Source: Kribbella sindirgiensis (GTDB taxonomy: Bacteria > Actinomycetota > Actinomycetes > Propionibacteriales > Kribbellaceae). Taken from it: 64,000 bases of DNA. Position numbers and translations under genes: made by a program. Each line of letters starts with the position of its first letter. Within the stretch, counting starts at the first letter, position 1. A model generated the notes under the pieces. That model had not been told where the DNA came from and made no database searches. It saw only the letters and a list, made by a program, of their open reading frames with translations. This document shows positions 24,879-32,872 of the stretch, in pieces. The DNA lies in assembly GCF_004331435.1 (NCBI RefSeq), contig NZ_SJKA01000010.1, positions 1-64,000 on the forward strand, read 5' to 3'.

Positions 24879-25625
24879 ATGATCAAGGTCGGTGTCCTGG
24901 GGGCCAAGGGCAGGATGGGTGCTCAGACGTGCCTCGCGGTCGAGGAGGCTGCCGACTGTGAGCTGGTCGCGCAGCTCGACCAGGGCGACACGCTCGACGC
25001 GCTGATCGACGCCGGCGCCGAGGTCGTCGTCGACTTCACCCGGCCCGAGGTCGTGATGGACAACCTGGCCTGGTGCGTCGACCACGGGATCCACGCGGTG
25101 GTCGGCACCACCGGCTTCGACGACGAGCGGCTGGCCGCGCTGCGCGGGTTCCTGGAGAAGTCCCCGGAGACCGGCGTACTGATCGCGCCGAACTTCTCGA
25201 TCGGCGCCGTGCTGATGATGCAGTTCGCCGCGAAGGCCGCGCCGTACTACGAGTCCGTCGAGATCGTCGAGCTGCACCACCCGGACAAGGTGGACGCTCC
25301 GTCAGGCACGGCCCGGCGGACGGCCGAGCTGATCGCGGACGCCCGCCGCGAGGCCGGCTCCGGCCCGATCCCGGACGCGACCACGACGGCGCTCGACGGC
25401 GCCCGGGGCGCGGACGTCGAGGGGATCCGGGTGCACGGCGTCCGGCTGCGCGGCCTGATCGCGCACCAGGAGGTGCTGTTCGGCGACGAGGGCGAGACGC
25501 TGACGATCCGGCACGACTCGATGGCCCGGGTCTCGTTCATGGCCGGCGTCCTGCTCGGCGTCCGGCGGATCGGCGGCGCGCCCGGCCTGACGGTCGGACT
25601 CGAGCACTTCATGGATCTCGGCTGA
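24879..25625 (+). CDS. dapB: 4-hydroxy-tetrahydrodipicolinate reductase
   Basis: A 248-residue NAD(P)H-dependent reductase of the lysine/meso-diaminopimelate pathway. The Rossmann motif is VGVLGAKGRMG at the N-terminus; GTTGFDDERLAAL is the nucleotide-loop region. ELHHPDKVDAPSGTA holds the catalytic histidine and lysine and the substrate-binding SGT. GEGETLTIRHDSMARVSFM-like sequence ends the protein as GDEGETLTIRHDSM. GGAAGG lies 6-7 nt before the ATG. In many actinobacteria it directly follows the M16 protease gene; here about 14 kb of accessory genes separate them. Confidence 0.96.
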   Translation: MIKVGVLGAKGRMGAQTCLAVEEAADCELVAQLDQGDTLDALIDAGAEVVVDFTRPEVVMDNLAWCVDHGIHAVVGTTGFDDERLAALRGFLEKSPETGVLIAPNFSIGAVLMMQFAAKAAPYYESVEIVELHHPDKVDAPSGTARRTAELIADARREAGSGPIPDATTTALDGARGADVEGIRVHGVRLRGLIAHQEVLFGDEGETLTIRHDSMARVSFMAGVLLGVRRIGGAPGLTVGLEHFMDLG

Positions 25626-25626
25626 G

Positions 25627-26070
25627 ATGAAAGCCAAGCAGACCGCCTTCGTGCTGGCGGTCGTGTTCGTCGCGTACGCCGTCCTGATCGGCTGGCGAGG
25701 CGTGCTGCTGGTCAAGGTCGGTACGCCGGTCGCGGTCGTGCTCGGCCTCGCGGTCCTGGTCATCCCGGTGATCGGAGCGTACCTGGTCTGGCGCGAGATC
25801 CAGTTCGGGCGCCGGACCGAGGCGCTGGCCCGCGAACTGGAGGCAGCCGGCGGTCTGCCGGTCGACGATCTGCCGCGGCGGCCGTCCGGCCGGGTGGACC
25901 GGACCGCCGCGGACGAGGCCTTCGGGCGGTACCGGTCGGAGGCGGAAGCGGCCCCCGGCGACTGGCGGGCGTGGTTCCGGCTGTCGACGGCGTACGACGC
26001 CGCGGGGGACCGGAAACGGGCCCGCGAGGCGATGCGCACCGCCATCGCGCACCACGATCGGACCGCATGA
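25627..26070 (+). CDS. Small membrane protein with two N-terminal helices
   Basis: A 147-residue protein with two membrane helices in the first 60 residues (FVLAVVFVAYAVLIGWRGVL and AVVLGLAVLVIPVIGAYLVW), then a charged cytoplasmic tail including REIQFGRRTEALARELEAAG and a TPR-like ending (DWRAWFRLSTAYDAAGDRKR). The ATG lies one base after the dapB stop, so it is co-transcribed with dapB. Similar small proteins often follow dapB in this order of bacteria, but no function is known to me. Confidence 0.85.
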   Translation: MKAKQTAFVLAVVFVAYAVLIGWRGVLLVKVGTPVAVVLGLAVLVIPVIGAYLVWREIQFGRRTEALARELEAAGGLPVDDLPRRPSGRVDRTAADEAFGRYRSEAEAAPGDWRAWFRLSTAYDAAGDRKRAREAMRTAIAHHDRTA

Positions 26071-26095
26071 GTTCCGCGGCAGTTCGCCGGGATAA

Positions 26096-26125
26096 CTGAC
26101 AACCGGGTGTGGAACGCGATATTTT
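26096..26125 (+). promoter_or_regulatory. Housekeeping-type promoter of the HTH-NTPase gene
   Basis: CTGACA (26096-26101), an 18-nt spacer and TATTTT (26120-26125). This is one of the best -35/-10 pairs in the window, and locally AT-rich. The expected transcription start is near 26132, exactly where the next hairpin begins. Confidence 0.6.
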
Positions 26126-26131
26126 CGCTGG

Positions 26132-26151
26132 TACGTGGCAGCCGCCACGTA
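26132..26151 (+). promoter_or_regulatory. Perfect inverted repeat at the start of the leader
   Basis: TACGTGGC (26132-26139), a 4-nt loop and GCCACGTA (26144-26151). It can be a DNA operator just downstream of the -10 or a 5'-end RNA hairpin. Its position suggests autoregulation of the following regulator or RNA stabilisation; the sequence alone does not decide. Confidence 0.55.
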
Positions 26152-26179
26152 AAGGTCGGAGACTGGGTGGGGCCGTCCT

Positions 26180-28696
26180 GTGCCATCAGACGGATCTCGC
26201 CGCGGCACGGGCGACGGACAAGGAGCTGGGTTCGGCGGACTACTGCGCCGGCACCGACGGGAGGCGGGGCTGTCGCAGGAAGCGTTGGCCGAACGCGCCG
26301 GTCTCAGCGTCGACGCGATCGCGGCGTTGGAGCGGGGACGCCGGCGCGCGCCGCGGGCGCAGACGCTGCGGCTGCTCGCGGACGCCCTGCGCCTCGGTGA
26401 GCCGGAGCGTTCCCTGCTGTCCGCGGAGGCGCGCAAAGAGGCGGGAGCCGCACGCCTGCCGATGCGGCAACCGCCGGTGCCGGCCAACGAGCTGATCGGG
26501 CGGACGACCGAGCTGACCGCGACGACGCGCGTGCTGGGGCAGCACCTGACGCGTCTGCTCACCTTGACCGGGCCGGGCGGGGTCGGCAAGACCCGGCTCA
26601 CCCTGGCCCTCGCGGCCGATGTGGCGGACAACTTCCGCGACGGCGTCTGCTGGGTGCCGCTCGCGTCGGTGACCGATCCCGCGGCCGTCGCGCCCCTGGT
26701 CGCCACGTCGATCGGCATGCATCTGCTGGAGAGCACGCGGCTGCTCGAGGAGATCGCCGAGCAGATCGGCCGGAGCACGATGCTGCTGGTGTTCGACAAC
26801 TGCTCACACCTGGTCGCGAGTGTCGGGCAAGTCTGCTCGACCTTGCTCGAGTCCTGCCCGAACCTGTCGATCCTGGCGTCCAGCCGCGAACTGCTGCGAC
26901 TGCCGGGCGAGAGTGTGTACGTCGTTCCCGCGCTGGCCCTGCCGCACGACGAGGACCGGGTGGCGTCGTCGGAAGCGGTGCGGCTGTTCGTCGACCGCGC
27001 CACCGCGCGCGGCTACGACCCGACCGGCGAACTCGATCAGGTCGCGCGCGTCGTTCGCCGTCTGGAGGGTATGCCGCTCGCGATCGAGCTGGCCGCGGCG
27101 CGGACGAACGTCATGACGATCGAGGAACTGGCGGACGAACTCGAGACGTCGTTCACCATCCTGGCCGGCGGCCCCCGTACCGCGTCGCCTCGCCAGCAGT
27201 CGATGTACGGCGCGATCGAGTGGAGCCACGCACTGCTCAGCGAGGCCGAGCGGGAGGTGTTCGCCCGGCTGTCGGTGTTCGCCGGCGGCTGGACGCTGGG
27301 CGCCGCCGCTGCGGTGATGCCCGGTGGCGCGACCCGGGTCGAGGCCTTGGACCTCATCGGGCGGCTGGCCGACAAATCACTGATCCGGGTGGTCAGGCGA
27401 GAGGGCGTCGCGCGGTACTACATGCTCGCCGTGATCCGGGAGTTCGCGGCCGATCGGCTGCGGGCCACCGGACAGACGGAGGAGGCGGCCGCGCGGCACG
27501 CGAGGTACTTCGTCGGCTTGGCCGAGGATTCGCAGAGCCACCTGCGAGGACCGGAGCAGGGGGAGTGGCTCGACCGGTTGGACCGTGAACTCGCGAACCT
27601 GCGAGCCGCGATGGCCTGGGCGCTGCGGACCAGCTCGGTCGACGAGGCACTGCGTCTGGCCGGTGGGCTGTGGCTGTTCTGCTACCTCCGCGGGCACTAC
27701 GCCGAGGGAGGTCAGTGGCTCGAGCGGGCTCTGCAACTCGGCGACTCGGTGCCGCCCGAACGGATCGCGGAGCTCGCGCCGGTGTGCGCGCAGGCGAACC
27801 TGGGCGCCGGCACGCTGGCGTTCCTCCAGTGCGAGTACGACGCCGCGACCGAGCGCCTGCAGACCGCTTTGCGGCAGTACAAGGAGCTCGGCGACAAAGC
27901 CGGTACCGCGTTGGTGCTGCAGCGGCTCGGCGGCGTCGCCCGGGAACGCGGCGACTACGCGGCGGCCGAGGATCTGCACTGCGAGAGCTTCGACCTGTAC
28001 GAGAGCGTGGGCGACCGGTCCGGGATGGCCTGGGCACAGAACCACCTCGGCTTCGTGGCCTGGCTCCGCGGCGATCTCGAGGTCGGCGCGCGCCGGTGCC
28101 GGCGCGCCCGGGACAGCTTCCGGGCCGTCGGTGACGGCGAGGGACTCGCCTGGTCGCTGATCAGCCTCGGCGCGATCGCGCAGTACGGCGGTGAGCTGGT
28201 CGAGGCCGAGGACCTGTTGCAGGAGAGTCTCGCGCTGTCGCAACGGCTCGGTTATCGCGAGGGCGTCGCCTGGTCGCTGAACCAGCTCGGCATCGTCGAA
28301 CGCCGGCGTGGCCTGACCGACCGTGCCGTTCACCTGCTCGACGAAAGCCTCGCCGAGCATCGTGATCTGGGGGACCGATGGCGGTCGGCGAGTGTGCTCG
28401 AGGAGCTGGCCGCCGTCGCACAGCAACGCGAACGCAGCGAGTACGCCGCGTTCCTGCTCGGTGCGGCCGACGGGGTTCGTGAGGTGATCCGCGCGCCGGT
28501 GCCGGAGATCGAGAAGGCCGGTTGCGCGGCCACGCGAGCCGCGGTCGAAGCGTCACTCGAGCGCCGGGCCTTCCGGGCCGCCTGGTCGGCCGGTCGCGCG
28601 GCGCCGCTGGCCGCGGTCGCGGACGGTTACCCGCCCCGGGAACCGGCCGGGGACCCGGGCTCGGCGCCTGCCGAGCGGAGCCGGGACTGGTTCTGA
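26180..28696 (+). CDS. XRE-type HTH / NTPase / TPR transcriptional regulator
   Basis: An 838-residue regulator. An XRE-like helix-turn-helix spans about residues 18-75 (LLRRHRREAGLSQEALAERA). An AAA/NB-ARC-like ATPase follows, with Walker A GPGGVGKT near residue 132 and Walker B TMLLVFDN; LPGESVYVVPALALP and LEGMPLAIELAAAR are typical of this family. The C-terminal half is a TPR array (repeats with AWALNQLG- or WSLISLG-like cores, about residues 520-780). GTG 26180 is the likely start; no clean ribosome binding site is seen. Such proteins sense an unknown signal through the TPRs. The gene is single and convergent with the secreted hydrolase at 29066. Confidence 0.88.
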   Translation: MPSDGSRRGTGDGQGAGFGGLLRRHRREAGLSQEALAERAGLSVDAIAALERGRRRAPRAQTLRLLADALRLGEPERSLLSAEARKEAGAARLPMRQPPVPANELIGRTTELTATTRVLGQHLTRLLTLTGPGGVGKTRLTLALAADVADNFRDGVCWVPLASVTDPAAVAPLVATSIGMHLLESTRLLEEIAEQIGRSTMLLVFDNCSHLVASVGQVCSTLLESCPNLSILASSRELLRLPGESVYVVPALALPHDEDRVASSEAVRLFVDRATARGYDPTGELDQVARVVRRLEGMPLAIELAAARTNVMTIEELADELETSFTILAGGPRTASPRQQSMYGAIEWSHALLSEAEREVFARLSVFAGGWTLGAAAAVMPGGATRVEALDLIGRLADKSLIRVVRREGVARYYMLAVIREFAADRLRATGQTEEAAARHARYFVGLAEDSQSHLRGPEQGEWLDRLDRELANLRAAMAWALRTSSVDEALRLAGGLWLFCYLRGHYAEGGQWLERALQLGDSVPPERIAELAPVCAQANLGAGTLAFLQCEYDAATERLQTALRQYKELGDKAGTALVLQRLGGVARERGDYAAAEDLHCESFDLYESVGDRSGMAWAQNHLGFVAWLRGDLEVGARRCRRARDSFRAVGDGEGLAWSLISLGAIAQYGGELVEAEDLLQESLALSQRLGYREGVAWSLNQLGIVERRRGLTDRAVHLLDESLAEHRDLGDRWRSASVLEELAAVAQQRERSEYAAFLLGAADGVREVIRAPVPEIEKAGCAATRAAVEASLERRAFRAAWSAGRAAPLAAVADGYPPREPAGDPGSAPAERSRDWF

Positions 28697-29065
28697 GCGG
28701 GCGTGCCTCGCGGAGCACCACGACCTGGGGGATCGACGATGCCCCGCGAGGGATCTGAGGGCGCGGATCCAGATTCGTGGCCCGGCCGGCTGTGTCCTCT
28801 GTCTGACCCCCCAGGCAGTCCCCCCACCTCACAGCCGGCCGAAGCCACGTCGGCGATGGTCACCGTCGTCGAGCCCTCCCAGTCGACGTCCGGGTCCTCC
28901 GCGCTTCCTCAAGGTTGCCGTGATCACGCTGCGTCGCACAGGGACGCAACCCTGACATCGCCCTGACAAATTTGTCCTGACAACGAAATCCCCGGTCGGA
29001 TTTCGCCGACCGTGACCGCGAACTGCCGGTCCGTAGATGAATTCCGGCCGGATTTCAAACGCTCG
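28697..29065. other. Intergenic region between convergent genes
   Basis: This 369-bp stretch separates two convergent genes. No open frame has a credible start or family match; the frames present are short and lack ribosome binding sites. The right part (28960-29030) is locally AT-richer and contains two overlapping hairpins described separately. I see no tRNA or mobile-element remnant. Confidence 0.6.
28984..29012. terminator. Overlapping, mutually exclusive hairpins in the convergent gap
   Basis: CGAAATCC (28984-28991) pairs with GGATTTCG (28998-29005), and CGGTCGG (28993-28999) pairs with CCGACCG (29006-29012). The two stems share bases, so only one can form at a time. Position between convergent genes suggests a termination role. 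Neither stem has a U-tract. Confidence 0.4.
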
Positions 29066-30772
29066 TTACGGCAGATATCCGGAAACGGCCTGGGTGAATC
29101 CGGCGATCTTCCGCAACGGGGCGCCTTCGGTCTCGTCGAAGTCCGGCTCCACGGCCTCCGGAGCCGGAATGCCCTCGCCGGCACAGCTGACGTCCTTGGC
29201 CGGCGCGACCCCGGTGGTGAGGAACGTGTTGACGATCCGGTCGGCGCAGCGGTTCACGCCGCCGTACACGCCGTGGTCGCCCTCGCCCGTGACGGTCAGC
29301 AGCCGCGAACCGGCGTACCGGCTGTGGGCTGCCGCGGCCAGGCTGTAGCTGGTCGCCGGGTCGTGCACGGACTGCACCATCAGCGTTGTGGGCAAGCCTT
29401 TGCCGGTCGGTGTCGGCATCGTCAGGTTCGGGCGGTCCCAGTAGAAGCAGGGGTTCTCGGTCATCGTCCAGCCGACGAGCGGGAAGTGCGGACCGAGGCG
29501 GGCGGCGAGCTGTTCGCCGTACTCGCGGCCTTGCGGCCAGACCGAGTCGTTGCAGGTGACCGCGGTGAACGTCGCGTCCTCGGCATCGTCCTCGCCGAGC
29601 GTCCGGAGCCCGACGGGCGAGCGGCCGGCGCGCTCCACGAGCTGCTGCTGGCGGGCCTTCGAGAGCGCGTCGACCTGGCGTTGCGCGGCCCGCGGGCCGC
29701 CCTTTGCCTGCGTTTCGGAAAGGTCATGAAGAAAGAGCAGGTCGGCTGCGAGGGAATGGAAATCGCGCTTCGAGTACATATCCCCGGTCACCATCAGGTC
29801 GAGGGTGTTCTCGTCGTACCTGACATTGACCGCGCCGTCCAGGAACTCCTCGGTCGCGGGTCGCTCCTTGAGGCTCCGTCGTAACCGTTCGTACAGGCGG
29901 ATGACCGCACCCGGTGACGATCCGAGGTGTAGCTGGTCGTCGTACTTGGCCGCCCAGGGCGCGAAGTCCTCGCGGAACCGGCGCTCGAACGCCTGCGGCT
30001 GGCTGACGAACGTGTCCAGCCAGCCCCTGGTGAAGTCCGTGTTCGAGTCGAGCACGAAGCGGCCGACGTGCGCGGGGAAGTAGGTCTGGTAGTACGCCCC
30101 GAGCCAGGTGCCGCCGGAGTACCCGACGTAGTCGATCGTGTCGAAGCCGAGCAGCCGGCGGATCAGGTCCATGTCCTGCACCGTCTGCGCGGTGGTGATG
30201 TAGGGGAGGAGGCCGCGGGACTGCTGCTCGCAGTACGTCTGCGTCATCTCCGAGGCCTCGGAGATCAGGTCGCGGGTCGCGGGATCGCGGTCGCGCGCGT
30301 CCATCGTGTAGCCCGGGGCGCCGTCGCAGCTCACGTTCGAGCTGCCGCCGGTGCCGCGCGGGTCGAAGCCGACGGCGAGGTGGTCCTTGGCGAGCGGTGC
30401 CTGGCTCGCGAGGTACGGCGCCATCCCGAGCCCGGCGCCGCCGGGCCCGCCGGGGTTGCCGAACACGACCCGAGTCGGCTTGCCTTTGGGTGGTGCGACC
30501 TTGCTGACCGCGATCTGCAGGTCGTGCCCGGCGTGCTGGTTGGCCCAGTCCCGCGGGACGGTGATCTTCGCGCAGTACGTGCGGAGCTCGACGTCACCGC
30601 ACTCGACCCACTGCGGTTTCTGCTTCAGGTACTTGGATGCCACCGGATGCGGTCTGTCGACCACGCTCGCTGATTCCGTCGACGCGGTCGCTCCCGAGCC
30701 GGGGACGACGAGAACAGCGGCTACGGACAGCCCAAGGGCTGCCCCACCAAGGGCCAGGGGAAGCAACTTCAT
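29066..30772 (-). CDS. Secreted alpha/beta hydrolase, tripeptidyl aminopeptidase family
   Basis: A 568-residue secreted peptidase of the Streptomyces tripeptidyl/prolyl aminopeptidase family (S33). A signal peptide (MKLLPLALGGAALGLSVAAV and on to about residue 35) starts the protein. GNPGGPGGAGLGMAP forms the oxyanion-hole region, GYSGGTWLGAYY holds the nucleophilic Ser near residue 222, and the TAP-like C-terminal domain includes GEGDHGVYGGVNRCADRIV with the catalytic His. The start at 30772 has GGAG 5 nt upstream; an in-frame start 21 nt earlier is less well placed. Together with the peptide importer it would help peptide scavenging, though the genes are not linked. Confidence 0.93.
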   Translation of the reverse strand: MKLLPLALGGAALGLSVAAVLVVPGSGATASTESASVVDRPHPVASKYLKQKPQWVECGDVELRTYCAKITVPRDWANQHAGHDLQIAVSKVAPPKGKPTRVVFGNPGGPGGAGLGMAPYLASQAPLAKDHLAVGFDPRGTGGSSNVSCDGAPGYTMDARDRDPATRDLISEASEMTQTYCEQQSRGLLPYITTAQTVQDMDLIRRLLGFDTIDYVGYSGGTWLGAYYQTYFPAHVGRFVLDSNTDFTRGWLDTFVSQPQAFERRFREDFAPWAAKYDDQLHLGSSPGAVIRLYERLRRSLKERPATEEFLDGAVNVRYDENTLDLMVTGDMYSKRDFHSLAADLLFLHDLSETQAKGGPRAAQRQVDALSKARQQQLVERAGRSPVGLRTLGEDDAEDATFTAVTCNDSVWPQGREYGEQLAARLGPHFPLVGWTMTENPCFYWDRPNLTMPTPTGKGLPTTLMVQSVHDPATSYSLAAAAHSRYAGSRLLTVTGEGDHGVYGGVNRCADRIVNTFLTTGVAPAKDVSCAGEGIPAPEAVEPDFDETEGAPLRKIAGFTQAVSGYLP

Positions 30773-30907
30773 GCAGACTCCAGCGGACGCCACGCGTAAT
30801 CGGTCCGTGACAATCTGTCATGCCCACCGGAACGGGTCGAGCACCACCCCCGGCCCGTCGCCGATCGGGCGACCTGCTATCGGCGACCTGCGATCGGCGT
30901 CGGGGGA

Positions 30908-31510
30908 CTACTCGGTGCCGGGGTCGGTGTGCAGGCGGATCTGCTTGATGCGGACGGACTCGTCGCCGTAGAGGTCGAGTTCGCGGTGGGCGCCGTCGGG
31001 GCCCCAGCCGGACTCGGTGTAGAAGGCGCGGAGGACGTCGTCGGTCGAGTTGACCCAGACGGTGACCCGGCGGAAGCCGTCGGCGCGGATCGTGTCGACG
31101 ACGGCGTTCAGCAGGCGCGAGCCGTGGCCGGCGCGGGTCGCCTCGGGGCTGACGGCCAGCTCGGCGATCAACGCGTCGTTCTGCGGGTCGGCGTCCGGGT
31201 CGTCGGACGGGGTGATGGCCGCGAAGCCGACCAGCGTCCGGCCGGCCAGCGCGACCATCACCCGGTTCCGCGCCTCGCCCGGAGCGACCAGCGCGGCCCG
31301 CCACTGCGCCGCGAACTGCGCCGGGTTGAGATCGGCGAGGACATCGGCCGGCAGCAGCCCGGCGTACGACGTACGCCAGGCTGCGACCTGAATCTCGCCG
31401 ATCTCTCCTGCCTCCGCGGGCAGGGCGAGCCGCACGCTCGTCTCGGCCACCGGGGTATCGCCTGACAGATCCGAGAGGTTGGCGGGTTCCGGTACGCCGA
31501 AGTCACTCAT
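30908..31510 (-). CDS. GNAT-family N-acetyltransferase
   Basis: A 200-residue acetyltransferase with the GNAT fold. Motif A, the acetyl-CoA pyrophosphate loop, is ELAVSPEATRAGHGSRLL, followed by LNAVVDTIRADGFRRVTVWV and ending in AFYTESGWGPDGAHRELD. The N-terminal VRLALPAEAGEIGEIQVAAW is the usual first strand and helix. The target is unknown. The start at 31510 has GAGG 9 nt upstream; the in-frame ATG at 31519 has none at a workable distance. It lies 18 bp downstream of the DUF418 gene and may be in its operon. Confidence 0.9.
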   Translation of the reverse strand: MSDFGVPEPANLSDLSGDTPVAETSVRLALPAEAGEIGEIQVAAWRTSYAGLLPADVLADLNPAQFAAQWRAALVAPGEARNRVMVALAGRTLVGFAAITPSDDPDADPQNDALIAELAVSPEATRAGHGSRLLNAVVDTIRADGFRRVTVWVNSTDDVLRAFYTESGWGPDGAHRELDLYGDESVRIKQIRLHTDPGTE

Positions 31511-31528
31511 GCCTGCCATCCTCGCAAG

Positions 31529-32710
31529 TCAGTAGACGAGCTTGCGCAGCAGGGTCTCGGCCGGACCGCGGTACGAACGCCGGCTCATCGCGTACGCCCC
31601 GGCGACCGAGACGACCCAGACGCCGATCGCGACCAGCGCCGCGGTGTACGCCGTACTTCCGAACCGCAGGTTCAGCGTGAACGGGGCCAGCAGGATCATC
31701 CACGAGACCGACTGGAACAGGTACCCGGACAGCGACCGCTGACCGAGTGCGGAGATCGCGCGGACCGGCAGCGACAGCGTGCGGATCCGCAGGACGAGCA
31801 GGCCGAACAGAGCGACGTACCCCGGGCCGCCGAACATGCCGGACACGTGCGACAGCAGGCTCAACGCGTCCACCGCGCTCTTGTCGACGTGCATCCAGCC
31901 GGCTCCGACCAGTGCGAGCGGCAGGCCGCCCACGACGGTGATGCCGAGACCGCCGACGGCCACTCGGGTGAGGACGGTCTTGTGGGCGCCCGGGTTCTCC
32001 AGGATCTGCTTGCGGGCGGCCCAGATGCCGAGCCAGACGATCATGATGAAGGGGATGACGCTCGCGGCGTGCAGCGGGTACTCGTGCAGGCGGTCGACCA
32101 GGCTGCCCAGGTACGACGACGCGGCCAGCGACGGGTTCGGGGAGTTCGTCAGCGCGTGCGCCGGGCCGGTGCTGTTGACGACCGCGAGCGCGGCGCGGGC
32201 CCCGATGAACAGGACCTCGACGGCCATCAACGCCCAGATCGCGAGCACGATCCGGTGGAACTTGTCGCCGCGGTTGAGCAGGAACAGCGTGCAGATGATG
32301 CCGACGATGCCGTACGCGCCGAGGAAGTCGCCGAAGTACAGCAGGGTCGCGTGGGCGAGACCGAAGCCGATCAGCCAGGCATTGCGCTTGAGCAGGATCC
32401 GCCGGACGGCGCCGGGGGTGGCGCCCGAGGAGCACTGCCGGCGGAACAGCTGCACGAGGCCGTAGCCGAACATCACCGCGAACACCGGGTAGGCCCGGGC
32501 GTCGACGAAGGTGAGCTTGAGGAAGTTCAGGATGCGTTCGAAGCCGTGCGGCGCGCTCTCCACGCCGGGCTGGCCGGCGAACGCGAAGTTGGCGCTGTTC
32601 GCCAGGCCGATCAGCAGCAGCATCGCGCCGCGGATCAGATCGGGTGCGAGCGCTCGTTCCTTACCGGTGACCGGTCCGCGATGGTCGACGGCCGGGAGGG
32701 TGGTGGTCAC
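31529..32710 (-). CDS. DUF418-family multi-pass membrane protein
   Basis: A 393-residue membrane protein with about ten hydrophobic segments. It opens with RALAPDLIRGAMLLLIGLAN, the acyltransferase-3/DUF418-like first helix, and the C-terminal third has the DUF418 core (LGQRSLSGYLFQSVSWMIL). No enzymatic role is known; family members are found in many actinobacteria and bacilli. The GTG at 32710 is chosen because GGAGG lies 6 nt upstream; the frame remains open further upstream over the paaA region, which is a shadow. It is divergent from the paa operon with a 162-bp gap. Confidence 0.9.
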   Translation of the reverse strand: MTTTLPAVDHRGPVTGKERALAPDLIRGAMLLLIGLANSANFAFAGQPGVESAPHGFERILNFLKLTFVDARAYPVFAVMFGYGLVQLFRRQCSSGATPGAVRRILLKRNAWLIGFGLAHATLLYFGDFLGAYGIVGIICTLFLLNRGDKFHRIVLAIWALMAVEVLFIGARAALAVVNSTGPAHALTNSPNPSLAASSYLGSLVDRLHEYPLHAASVIPFIMIVWLGIWAARKQILENPGAHKTVLTRVAVGGLGITVVGGLPLALVGAGWMHVDKSAVDALSLLSHVSGMFGGPGYVALFGLLVLRIRTLSLPVRAISALGQRSLSGYLFQSVSWMILLAPFTLNLRFGSTAYTAALVAIGVWVVSVAGAYAMSRRSYRGPAETLLRKLVY

Positions 32711-32822
32711 GGGATCCTCCGAAAACTGTGGAAGGGTTGAGCTGTTGAATCCATCCTCGCGACCCCGAGCGGGCCTCCCCAGAGCGTCAAACCCACTCCC
32801 GGGGTGGGCCCAGCACCACCTT

Positions 32823-32866
32823 TGTGACACTTGTTGTTGATTCGGACGAAAAGTGTCACATATGCT
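32823..32866 (+). promoter_or_regulatory. paa promoter with perfect inverted-repeat operator
   Basis: TGTGACACTT (32823-32832) and AAGTGTCACA (32851-32860) are perfect 10-bp inverted repeats with an 18-nt gap. Between and beyond them lie TTGATT (32837-32842) as a -35 and TATGCT (32861-32866) as a -10, spaced 18 nt. The -10 ends 6 nt before the paaA ATG, so the transcript is probably leaderless. One arm lies upstream of the -35 and the other fills the spacer next to the -10, so a bound regulator would block RNA polymerase. The regulator gene is not in the window. Confidence 0.7.
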
Positions 32867-32872
32867 GCGGGT

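Noticed and set aside
28703..28966. 87-codon frame in the convergent gap
   Set aside because: No ribosome binding site, low-complexity Pro/Ser/Gly composition and no recognisable fold.
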